A stretch of DNA of 47,739 nucleotides from assembly GCA_019683695.1 (NCBI GenBank), contig JADGHX010000010.1:1-47739 (forward strand), given 5' to 3'. Source of the DNA: Steroidobacteraceae bacterium (GTDB lineage Bacteria > Pseudomonadota > Gammaproteobacteria > Steroidobacterales > Steroidobacteraceae). The notes below the pieces were generated by a model. It ran no database searches. It saw only the letters and a list, made by a program, of their open reading frames with translations, and had not been told where the DNA came from. Below, one piece after another: positions 34,366-43,719 of this stretch (positions are counted from its first letter, which is position 1; each line of letters opens with the position of its first letter). The position numbers and the translations under genes are program-made.

Positions 34366-37300
34366 TTATCGTTGCAGCCACATGCGCACGAGCGACAGCA
34401 GCTGATCCGTGTTGACGGGCTTCGCCACGTAGTCCGACGCACCCGCCTCGAGGCACTTCTCGCGATCGCCCTTCATGGCCTTGGCCGTGAGCGCGATGAT
34501 CGGCAGATAGCGGAAGCGCGGGTTGGCCCGGATGCGTCGCACGGTCTCGTAACCATCCATCTCCGGCATCATGATGTCCATCAGCACGAGCGAGAGATCC
34601 TCGGTCTGCTCGAGGAGATTGATGGCATCCCGGCCCGTGGTGGCGCTGATGACCTGCATGCCGTGACGCTCGAGCAGGCTGTTGAGCGCGAAGATGTTGC
34701 GGATGTCGTCGTCCACCACCAGCACCTTGCGCCCGCGCAGCAGCTCATCGCTCTCGTGGAGCTTCTGGATCATCTGCTGCCGGGACTCGGGCAGGTCCGT
34801 TACCACGCGGTGCAGGAACAGCGCGGTCTCATCGAGCAGGCGCTCGGGTGAGCGCACGTCCTTCAGCACCACGCTCTTTGCCTTCCGGCGCAACTCGCCC
34901 TCCTCGGCCTGCGTCAACTCGCGGCCGGTGAACACGACCACCGGTGTATCGCGCAGCCTGGGATCCTGCTGGATCTCGGTGAGCAGGTCGAAGCCGGAGA
35001 CGTCCGGAAGCGTGAGGTCCAGCACCACGCAATCGAACGGCTTCTCGCGCATCTTGCTGAGCGCTTCGCCGCCGGTGGCCGCCTGCGTGATCTCCACATC
35101 GTGATGCCCGAGCAGCTCGGCGATACTCACCTGCTCGACCGGGTCGTCTTCCACCACGAGCAGGCGACGCATGCGCGGCGAGGCGAATTCCTTGATGCGG
35201 TCGACGGCGGCTTCGAGCCCGTCTGTCGTGAGCGGCTTATTGATGAACGCGAACGCACCGTGCTCGAGACCGTACTGACGCTCTTCCTCCACGGTGAGAA
35301 TCTGCACGGGAATGTGGCGCGTGTTGGGGTCGCGCTTGAGCTGGTTCAGCACCGTCCAGCCGAGCATGTCCGGCAGGAACACATCCAGCGAGATGGCCGT
35401 CGGCCGGTGCTTGCGCGCGAGCACGAGGCCATCCGAGCCTGTCTTCGCCACGAGCCCCTTGAACCCACGGTCCCGCGCGAGGTTGAGCAGCACCTTCGCG
35501 TAGTGTGGGTCGTCCTCGATGATGAGAAGCGAGAGATCGCCCGGCTGGAGGTTCTCGCGATCGTCCGGCACGTCCTCGGAGCGCACCGCAGGCAGCACCT
35601 TCGGCTGAAAGGTCGCAGGCGACTGTGCCGGCGCTTCGATCCCGGCGGGCTGCCGCCCGTAGGCCGGGCCCGAGTACACGAGCGGCAGATACAGCGTGAA
35701 CGTGCTGCCACTGCCCGGCGTGCTCGTGAGGCGGATTTCACCGCCGAGCAGGTTCGCCAGCTCGCGACTGATGGCGAGGCCGAGCCCCGTGCCGCCGTAC
35801 TTGCGCGCGGTGCCAGCGTCGGCCTGCTGGAACGCCTCGAAGATGATCTTCTGCTTTTCCGGCGGAATGCCGATGCCCGTGTCGCTCACGGAGAACTCGA
35901 CCACCGTGCCAGCGTTGCTGAGCACCGGGTGATCGAGAGACCAGCCGCCGGCGGTGATGCCCACATGCAACCGTACTCCCCCGTCGCTCGTGAACTTGAA
36001 GGCGTTCGAGAGCAGATTCTTCAGCACCTGCAGCAGGCGCTTCGGGTCCGTGGTCATCGAGCGGCCGAGATTCGGATCGAAATCGGTCGTGAACGAGAGC
36101 TTGCGCGACTCGGCCTCGTGCCGGAAGTTGCGCTCGATGGTCTCGCGCAGATGCGTGAACAGCAGGTCCTCCGACTCGACGGTCACGGTGCCGGACTCGA
36201 TCTTCGAGAGGTCCAGGATGTCGCTGATGAGATTCAGCAGGTCCGTGCCGGCGCTGTGAATCGTCTTGGCGAACTCCACCTGCCGCGGCGAGAGGTTGCC
36301 GTCCGCATTCTCGGCAAGCTGCTGGCCGAGGATGAGGATGCTGTTGAGCGGCGTGCGCAGCTCGTGTGACATGTTCGCGAGGAACTCGGACTTGTACCGC
36401 GAAGTGAGCGCCAGCTCCGCGGCCTTTTCCTCGAGCGCGCGCCGGGCCAGCTCGATCTCCTGGTTCTTGCGCTCGACCTCGGCGTTCTGCTCCGCCAGGA
36501 GCTTGGCTTTCGTGGCGAGCTCCTCGTTCGTCTGCTGAAGCTCCTTCTGCTGCAGCTGCAGCTCCGTCGCGAGCTGCTGGGATTGCTTCAGCAGCGCTTC
36601 GGTGCGCATGTTCGCCTCGATGGTGTTGAGCACCACGCCGATACTGCCGGTGAGCTGCTCCAGGAAGGCAAGGTGGGAGGCGGTGAACTCGTAGATCGAT
36701 GCCAGCTCGACGACCGCCTTGACCTCGCCCTCGTACAGCACCGGCAGCGCGATGATGTTGCGTGGTTTCGCCTGCATGAGGCCGCTGCGCACGTAAAGCG
36801 CATCGTCCGGAATATCCGAGAGCAGGATGCGCTGCCGATCCGCGGCGCACTGCCCGACAAGGGATTCGCCGACGCGATACACGCGCGGCTCCGCGCTGTC
36901 GTTCGGGTCCGCGTAGCTCGCGAGCTGCTTGAGATATGACGCGCCGTTCGAGCTCTCCATCACGTACACGATGCCGTACTGCGCGTTGATCAGCGGGCAC
37001 AGCTCCGAGAGGAGCATCTGGCCGACGGCGACGAGATCCCGCTGGCCCTGCATCATGCGGCTGAACTTCGCGAGGTTCGTCTTCAGCCAGTCCTGCTCCA
37101 TGTTGCGCGCGGTGGTGGCGCGCAGGTTGCCGATCATGGCGTTGATGTTGTCCTTGAGCGCGGAGACCTCGCCGCGCGCCTCCACCTGAATGGAGCGCGT
37201 GAGATCGCCCTTCGTCACGGCGGTGGCCACTTCCGCGATGGCGCGCACCTGCGTCGTGAGATTCGCGGCGAGCAGGTTCACGTTGGCCGTGAGGTCCTTC

Positions 37301-39834
37301 CAGGTGCCGGACGTGCCGGGCACGTTCGCCTGGCCGCCAAGGCGGCCTTCCACACCCACTTCGCGCGCCACCGACGTCACCTGCTCGGCGAAGATGCCGA
37401 GCGTGTCCGTCATGCTGTTGATGGTGTCCGCAAGCGCCGCGACCTCGCCCTTCGACTCCACCGTGAGTCGCTGGGTCAGGTCGCCCGTGGCCACGGCCGT
37501 CACCACCTTCACGATGCCGCGCACCTGGTTCGTGAGGTTGTTGGCCATGACGTTCACGTTGTCCGTCAGGTCCTTCCAGATGCCCGCCACGCCGGGCACC
37601 ACGGCCTGGCCACCGAGCTTGCCTTCCGTGCCCACTTCGCGCGCCACGCGCGTCACTTCCGCGGCGAAGCCGTTGAGCTGTTCCACCATGGTGTTGATGG
37701 TGTTCTTGAGCTCCAGGATCTCGCCCTTCACGTCCACGGTGATCTTGCGAGACAGGTCGCCACGCGCAACGGCGGTGGTGACTTCCGCAATGTTGCGCAC
37801 CTGACTCGTCAGGTTCGTGGCCATGGCGTTGACGGATTCGGTGAGGTCCTTCCACGTGCCCGCCACGCCGGGCACCACGGCCTGGCCGCCGAGCTTGCCC
37901 TCCGTGCCCACCTCGCGCGCCACGCGCGTCACTTCCGCGGCGAACGAACGCAGCTGGTCCACCATCGTGTTGATGGTTTCCTTCAGCTGCAGGATCTCGC
38001 CGCGCACGTCCACCGTGATCTTGCGGGACAGATCACCGCGCGCGATCGCGGTGGCGACCTCGGCGATGTTGCGCACCTGACCGGTGAGATTGCCGGCCAT
38101 CGAGTTGACGTTGTCCGTGAGGTCCTTCCACACGCCGCTCACGTCTTTCACGTCCGCCTGGCCACCGAGCTTGCCTTCGGTGCCCACCTCGCGCGCCACG
38201 CGCGTCACTTCGGCCGCGAACGCGTTCAGCTGGTCCACCATCGTGTTGATGGTGTTCTTCAGCTCCAGGATTTCCCCGCGCACGTCCACCGTGATCTTGC
38301 GCGAGAGGTCCCCGCGCGCGATGGCCGTGGACACATCCGCGATGTTGCGGACCTGGCCGGTGAGATTGCTCGCCATCGAGTTGACGCTGTCCGTCAGGTC
38401 CTTCCACGTGCCGGCAACGCCCGGCACGTACGCCTGACCGCCGAGCTTGCCTTCAGTGCCCACCTCGCGCGCCACGCGCGTCACTTCGGATGCGAACGAA
38501 CGGAGCTGATCCACCATCGTGTTGATGGTTTCCTTCAGCTGCAGGATCTCGCCGCGCACGTCCACCGTGATCTTGCGCGAGAGGTCGCCGCGCGCGATGG
38601 CCGTGGACACCTCGGCGATGTTGCGCACCTGGCCCGTGAGATTGCTGGCCATGGAGTTCACGTTGTCCGTGAGGTCCTTCCACGTGCCCGCCACGCCGGG
38701 CACGATGGCCTGGCCGCCGAGCTTGCCTTCCGTGCCCACTTCGCGCGCCACGCGCGTCACTTCCGCTGCGAAGCCGTTCAGCTGGTCCACCATCGTGTTG
38801 ATGGTGTTCTTGAGCTCGAGGATCTCGCCCTTCACGTCCACGGTGATCTTGCGCGAGAGGTCCCCGCGCGCGACGGCCGTGGTCACCTCCGCGATGTTGC
38901 GCACCTGGCTCGTGAGGTTCGTGGCCATGGCGTTCACGGATTCGGTGAGGTCCTTCCACGTGCCCGCCACGCCGGGCACGATCGCCTGACCGCCGAGCTT
39001 GCCTTCCGTGCCCACTTCGCGCGCCACGCGCGTCACTTCAGATGCGAACGAGCGCAGCTGATCCACCATCGTGTTGATGGCGTCCTTCAGCTGAAGGATC
39101 TCGCCGCGCACGTCCACGGTGATCTTGCGCGAGAGGTCCCCGTTGGCGATGGCCGCGGCGACCTCGGCGATGTTGCGCACCTGACCGGTGAGATTGCCGG
39201 CCATCGAGTTGACGTTGTCCGTCAGGTCCTTCCACGTGCCGGCGGCGCCGGGCACGACCGCCTGACCGCCGAGCTTGCCCTCCGTGCCCACCTCGCGCGC
39301 CACGCGCGTCACTTCGGACGTGAAGGCGCTCATCTGCTCGAGCATCGTGTTCACGATCGTGGCCGAGCGCAGGAACTCGCCCTTCAGCGGCCGCCCGTCC
39401 ACTTCGAGGCTCACGGTCTGGGAGAGGTCGCCCTTCACAACGGCGGCGATCGTGCGCGTGACCTGCGTCGTCGGCCAGAGCAGATCGTCGATGAGCGTGT
39501 TGACGGAGCTTTCCATGGCGCCCCAGGCGCCGGAGCGTCGCTCGAGAGAGACACGGTGGCGCGTGCGGCCTTCCTTGCCGACCTCCTGTCCCGCGCGCTC
39601 GAGCTCGTGCGCCATGCGCTCGTTGGCGCTCACGATCTCGTTGAACGTGTCGGCCACCTTGCCGGCAAGACCCGTCTGGTCGCTCGGCAGGCGCACGGAG
39701 AAATCGCCGTCGCGCATGGCCTGGAGCGCCCGCAGGAGCGTGCGCAGGGTGAGATCGGAATCCGGGCTGTCCGGTGACCCGTTGCCCATTGGCGGGCGAG
39801 GCTTGCGACGACGGGCACTGGGTTGTGCTTCCAT
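34366..39834 (-). CDS. Giant poly-HAMP hybrid histidine kinase with GAF and three receivers
   Basis: 1822-residue cytoplasmic kinase with no membrane helix. Residues about 30-172 hold an initial HAMP-like region; residues about 173-908 contain eight 92-residue HAMP units; then a GAF domain (about 925-1090), a long coiled coil, HisKA with His1157 in [11 protein letters not shown], the ATPase domain ([17 protein letters not shown]), and three receivers with phospho-Asp1484, Asp1606 and Asp1753 ([11 protein letters not shown]). Poly-HAMP with a soluble kinase resembles group III hybrid kinases (fungal Nik1/Os-1 and bacterial relatives), which act in osmotic or stress sensing. No HPt domain follows, so phosphate must pass to another protein. 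ATG 39834 is the start used. The gene precedes and probably cotranscribes the 32601-34352 kinase. Confidence 0.93.
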   Translation of the reverse strand: MEAQPSARRRKPRPPMGNGSPDSPDSDLTLRTLLRALQAMRDGDFSVRLPSDQTGLAGKVADTFNEIVSANERMAHELERAGQEVGKEGRTRHRVSLERRSGAWGAMESSVNTLIDDLLWPTTQVTRTIAAVVKGDLSQTVSLEVDGRPLKGEFLRSATIVNTMLEQMSAFTSEVTRVAREVGTEGKLGGQAVVPGAAGTWKDLTDNVNSMAGNLTGQVRNIAEVAAAIANGDLSRKITVDVRGEILQLKDAINTMVDQLRSFASEVTRVAREVGTEGKLGGQAIVPGVAGTWKDLTESVNAMATNLTSQVRNIAEVTTAVARGDLSRKITVDVKGEILELKNTINTMVDQLNGFAAEVTRVAREVGTEGKLGGQAIVPGVAGTWKDLTDNVNSMASNLTGQVRNIAEVSTAIARGDLSRKITVDVRGEILQLKETINTMVDQLRSFASEVTRVAREVGTEGKLGGQAYVPGVAGTWKDLTDSVNSMASNLTGQVRNIADVSTAIARGDLSRKITVDVRGEILELKNTINTMVDQLNAFAAEVTRVAREVGTEGKLGGQADVKDVSGVWKDLTDNVNSMAGNLTGQVRNIAEVATAIARGDLSRKITVDVRGEILQLKETINTMVDQLRSFAAEVTRVAREVGTEGKLGGQAVVPGVAGTWKDLTESVNAMATNLTSQVRNIAEVTTAVARGDLSRKITVDVKGEILELKNTINTMVEQLNGFAAEVTRVAREVGTEGKLGGQAVVPGVAGIWKDLTDNVNVMANNLTNQVRGIVKVVTAVATGDLTQRLTVESKGEVAALADTINSMTDTLGIFAEQVTSVAREVGVEGRLGGQANVPGTSGTWKDLTANVNLLAANLTTQVRAIAEVATAVTKGDLTRSIQVEARGEVSALKDNINAMIGNLRATTARNMEQDWLKTNLAKFSRMMQGQRDLVAVGQMLLSELCPLINAQYGIVYVMESSNGASYLKQLASYADPNDSAEPRVYRVGESLVGQCAADRQRILLSDIPDDALYVRSGLMQAKPRNIIALPVLYEGEVKAVVELASIYEFTASHLAFLEQLTGSIGVVLNTIEANMRTEALLKQSQQLATELQLQQKELQQTNEELATKAKLLAEQNAEVERKNQEIELARRALEEKAAELALTSRYKSEFLANMSHELRTPLNSILILGQQLAENADGNLSPRQVEFAKTIHSAGTDLLNLISDILDLSKIESGTVTVESEDLLFTHLRETIERNFRHEAESRKLSFTTDFDPNLGRSMTTDPKRLLQVLKNLLSNAFKFTSDGGVRLHVGITAGGWSLDHPVLSNAGTVVEFSVSDTGIGIPPEKQKIIFEAFQQADAGTARKYGGTGLGLAISRELANLLGGEIRLTSTPGSGSTFTLYLPLVYSGPAYGRQPAGIEAPAQSPATFQPKVLPAVRSEDVPDDRENLQPGDLSLLIIEDDPHYAKVLLNLARDRGFKGLVAKTGSDGLVLARKHRPTAISLDVFLPDMLGWTVLNQLKRDPNTRHIPVQILTVEEERQYGLEHGAFAFINKPLTTDGLEAAVDRIKEFASPRMRRLLVVEDDPVEQVSIAELLGHHDVEITQAATGGEALSKMREKPFDCVVLDLTLPDVSGFDLLTEIQQDPRLRDTPVVVFTGRELTQAEEGELRRKAKSVVLKDVRSPERLLDETALFLHRVVTDLPESRQQMIQKLHESDELLRGRKVLVVDDDIRNIFALNSLLERHGMQVISATTGRDAINLLEQTEDLSLVLMDIMMPEMDGYETVRRIRANPRFRYLPIIALTAKAMKGDREKCLEAGASDYVAKPVNTDQLLSLVRMWLQR
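37111..39318 (-). repeat. Eight tandem 276-bp poly-HAMP repeats inside the kinase gene
   Basis: The core [10 protein letters not shown] recurs with its Val codon at 39312, 39036, 38760, 38484, 38208, 37932, 37656 and 37380, exactly 276 bp apart (92 residues). Within each unit the order is the same: VAREVG(T/V)[16 protein letters not shown]-x-[12 protein letters not shown] and INTMV-x-QL. Units 1-6 alternate between two types (odd units end QLK...DQLRSF, even units [10 protein letters not shown]-x-QLN-x-F), so the ancestral duplication unit was probably two HAMPs (552 bp). Units 7 and 8 are more diverged. Conserved DNA of this length is a substrate for copy-number change. Confidence 0.95.
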
Positions 39835-40312
39835 GGGTGAGGTGACTCCGGAAAGCGTCAGGCGGCGCGCCTCATGAGGCCCGTGGAGGGCCGGGGCGCC
39901 ACCGGGAAAAAGGTCTTGGAGCGGACGGACGCTGCGCAGTTCTGCGGGCAGCGCAAGGCAAGGCGCTGGAGCTGCGCCGTGGGCTTGCTCTTGTAGTTCA
40001 CGGAGATCAGTCCCCCCGGGTCAGGCCCGTTGGCAGCTCCGTGCGACTAAAACCCCGAATCGATCGTATTGCTTTAATTCGGCCGCGCGAAAAATAGCAG
40101 AAGCATCCGGCCGGGCAAGGGAAATCTGCGCCCTGAGCCGCGCGCCCCATGCAGGAAACGGGCCTGGGCGCGCGAAGGTCCGTCGGACTGGCGTGGCCCC
40201 GCCATTTGCCCCCTGTGCAGCGGGCGGGTCCTTCTGCGAGACAGAGCCGCTCGCGGCAGTGTATTTTTCGCGGCCCGCCCGCGAAGGCGCGATCTCACTC
40301 CTCCAGGACACG
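39835..40312. other. Divergent intergenic region (478 bp)
   Basis: Between the minus-strand kinase start and the plus-strand MetE-like gene. It contains two short hairpin-capable stretches (see the 40267-40285 element) and an AT-richer segment near 40050-40100, which could hold promoters. I find no open frame with a credible ribosome site, no RNA gene and no match to SAM or SAH riboswitch motifs that I can recognise. Confidence 0.4.
40267..40285 (+). other. Hairpin in the leader of the MetE-like gene
   Basis: TTCGCGG (40267-40273) and CCGCGAA (40279-40285) pair with a 5-base loop, 28 bp before the ATG at 40313. It could form in the mRNA leader and influence translation or attenuation, but no partner sequence or T-run is evident. 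Confidence 0.3.
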
Positions 40313-41458
40313 ATGCAACTCAGCACGCACCGCATTCTCACCACCCACGTCGGAAGCCTTCCTCGCAGCCAGGCCGTCGTCGATCAGCTCCTCATCAAGG
40401 AGCGCGGGGACACCGTGGACCAGGCCGTGTACGACCGCACGATGCGCGAGGGCGTCTCCGAGGTGGTGAAGCGGCAGGTCGACTGCGGGCTGGACGTGGT
40501 GAGCGACGGCGAAACCTCGAAGATCAGCTATGCCACGTACATGAAGGACCGGCTGTCGGGTTTCGCCGGCGATCACGAGCGCCTCATCGCGAAGGATCTG
40601 CAGCCCTACGCCGAATTCCGCACGCGCATGGCCGTGTTCGCGGGCAAGCAGACGTTCAAGCGCCAGGCGTGCGTCGGGCCCATCCGGGTCGTGGAGCGCG
40701 AGACCCTGCGCAAGGACCTCGAGAACCTCCGCGCGGCGGTCGACGAGCACAAGCCTCACGAGGCGTTCATGAACTCTGCCTCGCCGGGCGTGGTGTCGGC
40801 GTTCCAGCCGAACCACTACTACCCCACGCACGAGGCCTACGTGGAAGCGATCGGCGAGGCCATGCAGGAGGAATACGAGGCCATCGTCGCCGCCGGCTTC
40901 ATCCTGCAGCTCGATTGCCCGGACCTCGCCATGGCGCGTCACACGGGCTTTCAGCAGGTGTCAGAGGAGGAATTCCTCAAGCGCGCCGAGCATCAGGTGG
41001 AGGTGATGAACCACGCCCTGCGGAACATTCCGGCGAGCTCGCTCCGCATGCACGTGTGCTGGGGCAACTACGAAGGGCCGCACGATCACGACATTCCGCT
41101 GCAGAAGATCCTGAGCATCGTGCTGAAGGCGAAACCCTCGGCCATTCTCTTCGAGGCCTCGAACCCGAGACACGCCCACGAGTGGGTCGTGTGGCGCGAC
41201 GCGAAGATCCCCGAGGACAAGATCCTCGTGCCGGGCCTGCTCACGTCCACGTCGAACTACGTGGAGCACCCCGAGCTCATCGCCCAGCGCATCGAGCAGT
41301 TCGCGAACATCGTCGGCCGCGAGCGCGTCATCGCGGGCACCGACTGCGGCTTCGGCACCTTCGCCGGCATCGGCAAGATGGACCCCGGCATCTCCTGGCG
41401 CAAGCTCGAATCCCTCGTCGAGGGCGCACGCCTCGCCTCCGAGCGCCTCTGGCGCTGA
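40313..41458 (+). CDS. MetE C-terminal-like (UROD/MetE superfamily) methyltransferase
   Basis: 381-residue protein covering only the catalytic, zinc-binding half of cobalamin-independent methionine synthase. Start ATG 40313 is preceded by AGGA six bases away. It opens with ILTTHVGSLPRS, the family signature; zinc ligands are visible as His247-x-Cys249 in MHVCWGNY and Cys345 in GTDCGFG. Members of this short group include epoxyalkane:CoM-type transferases and uncharacterised methyltransferases; true methionine synthesis usually requires the missing N-terminal half and a polyglutamylated folate site. A methyl or alkyl transfer to a thiol is therefore inferred, substrate unknown. It sits close to the LigM-like block, which supplies folate-bound methyl groups. 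Confidence 0.85.
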   Translation: MQLSTHRILTTHVGSLPRSQAVVDQLLIKERGDTVDQAVYDRTMREGVSEVVKRQVDCGLDVVSDGETSKISYATYMKDRLSGFAGDHERLIAKDLQPYAEFRTRMAVFAGKQTFKRQACVGPIRVVERETLRKDLENLRAAVDEHKPHEAFMNSASPGVVSAFQPNHYYPTHEAYVEAIGEAMQEEYEAIVAAGFILQLDCPDLAMARHTGFQQVSEEEFLKRAEHQVEVMNHALRNIPASSLRMHVCWGNYEGPHDHDIPLQKILSIVLKAKPSAILFEASNPRHAHEWVVWRDAKIPEDKILVPGLLTSTSNYVEHPELIAQRIEQFANIVGRERVIAGTDCGFGTFAGIGKMDPGISWRKLESLVEGARLASERLWR

Positions 41459-41469
41459 GAGATACAACC

Positions 41470-41522
41470 GGTTTCGGCCGGGCCGCGCCCGGCCGGACCC
41501 TCATCTCGAAACCATTTTTTTT
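41470..41522 (+). terminator. Intrinsic terminator of the MetE-like gene
   Basis: An outer stem GGTTTCG / CGAAACC (41470-41476 and 41507-41513) encloses a strong inner hairpin (GGCCGGGC / GCCCGGCC, loop CGC), and is followed by eight T's at 41515-41522. It starts 11 bp after the stop codon at 41458. This is a textbook rho-independent terminator on the plus strand and marks the left border of the lower-GC island. Confidence 0.9.
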
Positions 41523-41554
41523 CGAGGAGGAGCCGCCGGCGCAGTGCGCTGTCG

Positions 41555-41645
41555 TGTAGTGACCCAGTGAAAACCTGGTCAAGTCATGCCGCTGAAGCAA
41601 CGCCTTAGCGCCATGACTTTGAGCTGGTTGGAGTCGGTCACTACA
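41555..41645. repeat. 91-bp imperfect palindrome (MITE- or IS-end-like element)
   Basis: Terminal arms TGTAGTGACC (41555-41564) and GGTCACTACA (41636-41645) are perfect 10-bp inverted repeats. A second inner pair AAGTCATG / CATGACTT (41581-41588 and 41612-41619) is also perfect, and the bases between are partly complementary. No ORF is inside. TGTAGTGACC-type ends occur on IS3-family elements (established family knowledge, not checked here), so it could be a non-autonomous IS derivative; no target-site duplication is visible in the immediate flanks. It lies at the left edge of the island. Confidence 0.6.
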
Positions 41646-41714
41646 ACTGGAGCCAAGGACCTGCGTCAGACGAGCACCGACAAAACTGAATCGGCCGTCG
41701 GCGGGCTCCCGAGG

Positions 41715-42317
41715 TCAGCTGCTCCTGCCTTCCCGACCTGAGAAGTGTCTTTGCCATTCCATGCAAAGTTTTCGGAAGGATCTGCTTCTCTCGAACGCTC
41801 GTATCAGGTCCATTCGTGCCGAAAATGCGGGTTGGTCAGTAGTTTCGCCATAACTGCCACCCTCAATACGTGTCTTCAACCAGCCCTTGGCGTCGCGAAT
41901 CGACTCACAATCTAGGTGCTCCGGAGCATTGAACACGAATCCGCGATAACCGTGGAGCGACTCGGCGGCGGCGACGAACCACGATTCGTACTCACGATTT
42001 GCGAGCACCACCGAAGTCCGTCTATGACCCAGGCAAGCCTCCGTACGATCCAGTATTTCCCTGGAGAGCTCTGCGGGACAATCATCATCCGCATCGAGCA
42101 GGATCAGGATCTCCCCATCAGTACCTGACTTCGCTGCTGCGAGAAGCAAAAACCGTCTGAACTCGTCATCGCGATTGAGAAACCTGTCTCTACGCACGCG
42201 AATAGGAGTTGGAATTTCGACGTACAGTCCAGGCGTACGCCATTCCGACAATCGCCGCAACAACACCGGGAGCGCCGCGACTTCGCCATCGCCCTCGACA
42301 ATCGAAACCAATCTCAT
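41715..42317 (-). CDS. DUF4276 family protein, TOPRIM-like nuclease partner
   Basis: 200-residue protein of the DUF4276 family. TOPRIM-type acidic motifs are visible: Glu8 in VEGDGE at the end of the first strand and an Asp75-x-Asp77 pair in ILILLDADDD, followed by the NREYESWF motif at about residues 108-114. TOPRIM domains cut or join nucleic acid with Mg2+, so a nuclease role is likely but not shown. Its ATG overlaps the stop (ATGA, 42314-42317) of the ATPase gene, so it is translated in coupled fashion with it. GC content is lower than in flanking genes (sampled line ~52%), suggesting horizontal acquisition. Confidence 0.85.
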   Translation of the reverse strand: MRLVSIVEGDGEVAALPVLLRRLSEWRTPGLYVEIPTPIRVRRDRFLNRDDEFRRFLLLAAAKSGTDGEILILLDADDDCPAELSREILDRTEACLGHRRTSVVLANREYESWFVAAAESLHGYRGFVFNAPEHLDCESIRDAKGWLKTRIEGGSYGETTDQPAFSARMDLIRAFERSRSFRKLCMEWQRHFSGREGRSS

Positions 42318-43516
42318 GGCTGTTCGCCAAACAAATCTGGTTGCCTTGCCAGTTGCTCAGCGAGTACGTCCCTATCGGGAGCAAGCTGATTAAGGCGCAG
42401 CAGCTCACCCGCGGAGAACAACTGCTCGCGCATAGTTTTGCGGGAGGCCTCATCCAAGGGGGCTATCCGCGTTTCCCCGGCCTCAGACACCACCGCTAGA
42501 AACGAGTCAGAACTCAACGCGCGATCGTCCAGCAAATCCGGACTGTGGCTGGTCACGACCACTTGCGTCTGCCGCGAGGCTCGGACAAGTGCTTCCCGCA
42601 AAGCAGTGGCCGCAGCCGGATGCAATGCTGTTTCAGGCTCTTCGATGCCCACAAGCGTCGGAGCGTAGTCACGGTTGCCTTGGAACAGTGCCACCAACAC
42701 ACCCAAAGCCCGCAATGTCCCGTCAGACATATTCTGAGCCAGGAAACGCCACGGATACTTCGATCCAGCCATATCCTGTCGGAACTCAAGCGTTTCCATC
42801 GGGCCGATAGCCTTGCGCTCTACTCCTTGCACCATCGGGACGACGGTCTGCAGGTACTCCTGAATGATTCTCAGCTGATCAGGAGCAACGCGCTCCAAGT
42901 GACCTACGGCGCTCGCGATATTCTCGCCCGCGGGCCTCAGCAGGCGCCCTTCCTGGGGCTTTTGCAGTTCCCGCATGACTTTCGGATTGAGGTTGTAAAA
43001 GCTCATTGCGGCGAGCATGTCATAAACGGGTCGAAATGCTGAAAGACCCGAGGCTGCCACGAGAGCAAGCCGATCAGCTGTCACCGCGGGAAAGGCGGGC
43101 TCACTAGTGGCACGGAGCTTTCCCCGATCAACTTGAAAGAATGGCCCTTTCCCTCGGCCGCTGATGACGCACTCCTCTGTCTGGACTTCGTATCCCCGAT
43201 CTTTCAAGGCCCCGATGTTGAACGCATAGTGACCTTGCTCCCCGGAAGGAAGCGTGAATTCCAGACGGATGCCGAAATGTGTAGGGTGCCCGCTAGAGCG
43301 TCTTCGCACCTCACTGAGTCCACCTCGCTCGTTAAGCGCACTCTCTAGTGAGCCGTTGAGCGCATCTCGCACCAAATGCAGACCGTCAAGGAAATTACTC
43401 TTGCCCGATCCATTCACACCCACGAGGTACGTGAGAGGGCTTAAGCGAACGTCACAAAAGCCAATACTCTTGTAGTTGCGTAGCATGACGCGGTTGATCG
43501 GAACAAACTCGCCCAT
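42314..43516 (-). CDS. ABC/AAA-type ATPase (OLD/RecF-like) of the DUF4276 pair
   Basis: 400-residue ATPase with RecF/SMC-like ordering. The N-terminus RVMLRNYKSIGF is typical; Walker A GVNGSGKS is at residues 33-40. Later: an inserted middle region, the signature motif NMSDGTLRALGVL, Walker B VGIEEPETALHP, and the H-loop VVVTSHSPDLLD. This is the OLD-like ATPase core, but the TOPRIM domain that OLD proteins carry on the same chain is supplied here by the overlapping DUF4276 gene. ATG 43516 has GGAG eight bases upstream. In known systems (PARIS AriA/AriB, OLD nucleases) this combination senses phage activity and triggers nuclease action; function here is inferred. Confidence 0.9.
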   Translation of the reverse strand: MGEFVPINRVMLRNYKSIGFCDVRLSPLTYLVGVNGSGKSNFLDGLHLVRDALNGSLESALNERGGLSEVRRRSSGHPTHFGIRLEFTLPSGEQGHYAFNIGALKDRGYEVQTEECVISGRGKGPFFQVDRGKLRATSEPAFPAVTADRLALVAASGLSAFRPVYDMLAAMSFYNLNPKVMRELQKPQEGRLLRPAGENIASAVGHLERVAPDQLRIIQEYLQTVVPMVQGVERKAIGPMETLEFRQDMAGSKYPWRFLAQNMSDGTLRALGVLVALFQGNRDYAPTLVGIEEPETALHPAAATALREALVRASRQTQVVVTSHSPDLLDDRALSSDSFLAVVSEAGETRIAPLDEASRKTMREQLFSAGELLRLNQLAPDRDVLAEQLARQPDLFGEQP

Positions 43517-43642
43517 GCATCGGCTCCGTCGTGCTGGTGTAACCTGCCGCTAGTCTACCCTACGCCCCTAGGTCGGATGCCTTGCTCAGCGACACAAGAC
43601 CTCGACCGGGGCTCGGTGTCTCGCTCGCGCCTCAGAAGCACG

Positions 43643-43674
43643 AAATAAAAAGGGCGGGTGAAGTCACCCGCCCT
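43643..43674 (-). terminator. Intrinsic terminator of the LigM/folD operon
   Basis: On the minus strand a 10-11 bp GC-rich stem (GGGCGGGTGA / TCACCCGCCC, 2-base loop) is followed directly by TTTTTATTT. It comes 46 bases after the stop codon of the last operon gene (43720). A strong rho-independent terminator; it also marks the right border of the ATPase/DUF4276 island. Confidence 0.92.
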
Positions 43675-43719
43675 CCTCTACTGGATCACGCGTCGTCCGC
43701 GTGAGATCGCGTTGCGCGC

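Noticed and set aside
37111-39318. CRISPR-like or satellite repeat
   Set aside because: The repeat unit is 276 bp, in frame and codes for conserved HAMP residues, with no spacer/repeat alternation.
40100-40312. SAM or SAH riboswitch upstream of the MetE-like gene
   Set aside because: I looked for the conserved core segments of these riboswitches and saw no match; only a simple 7-bp hairpin is present.
41546-41655. Target-site duplication around the 91-bp palindrome
   Set aside because: The bases directly left (TGTCG) and right (ACTGG) of the element do not match.
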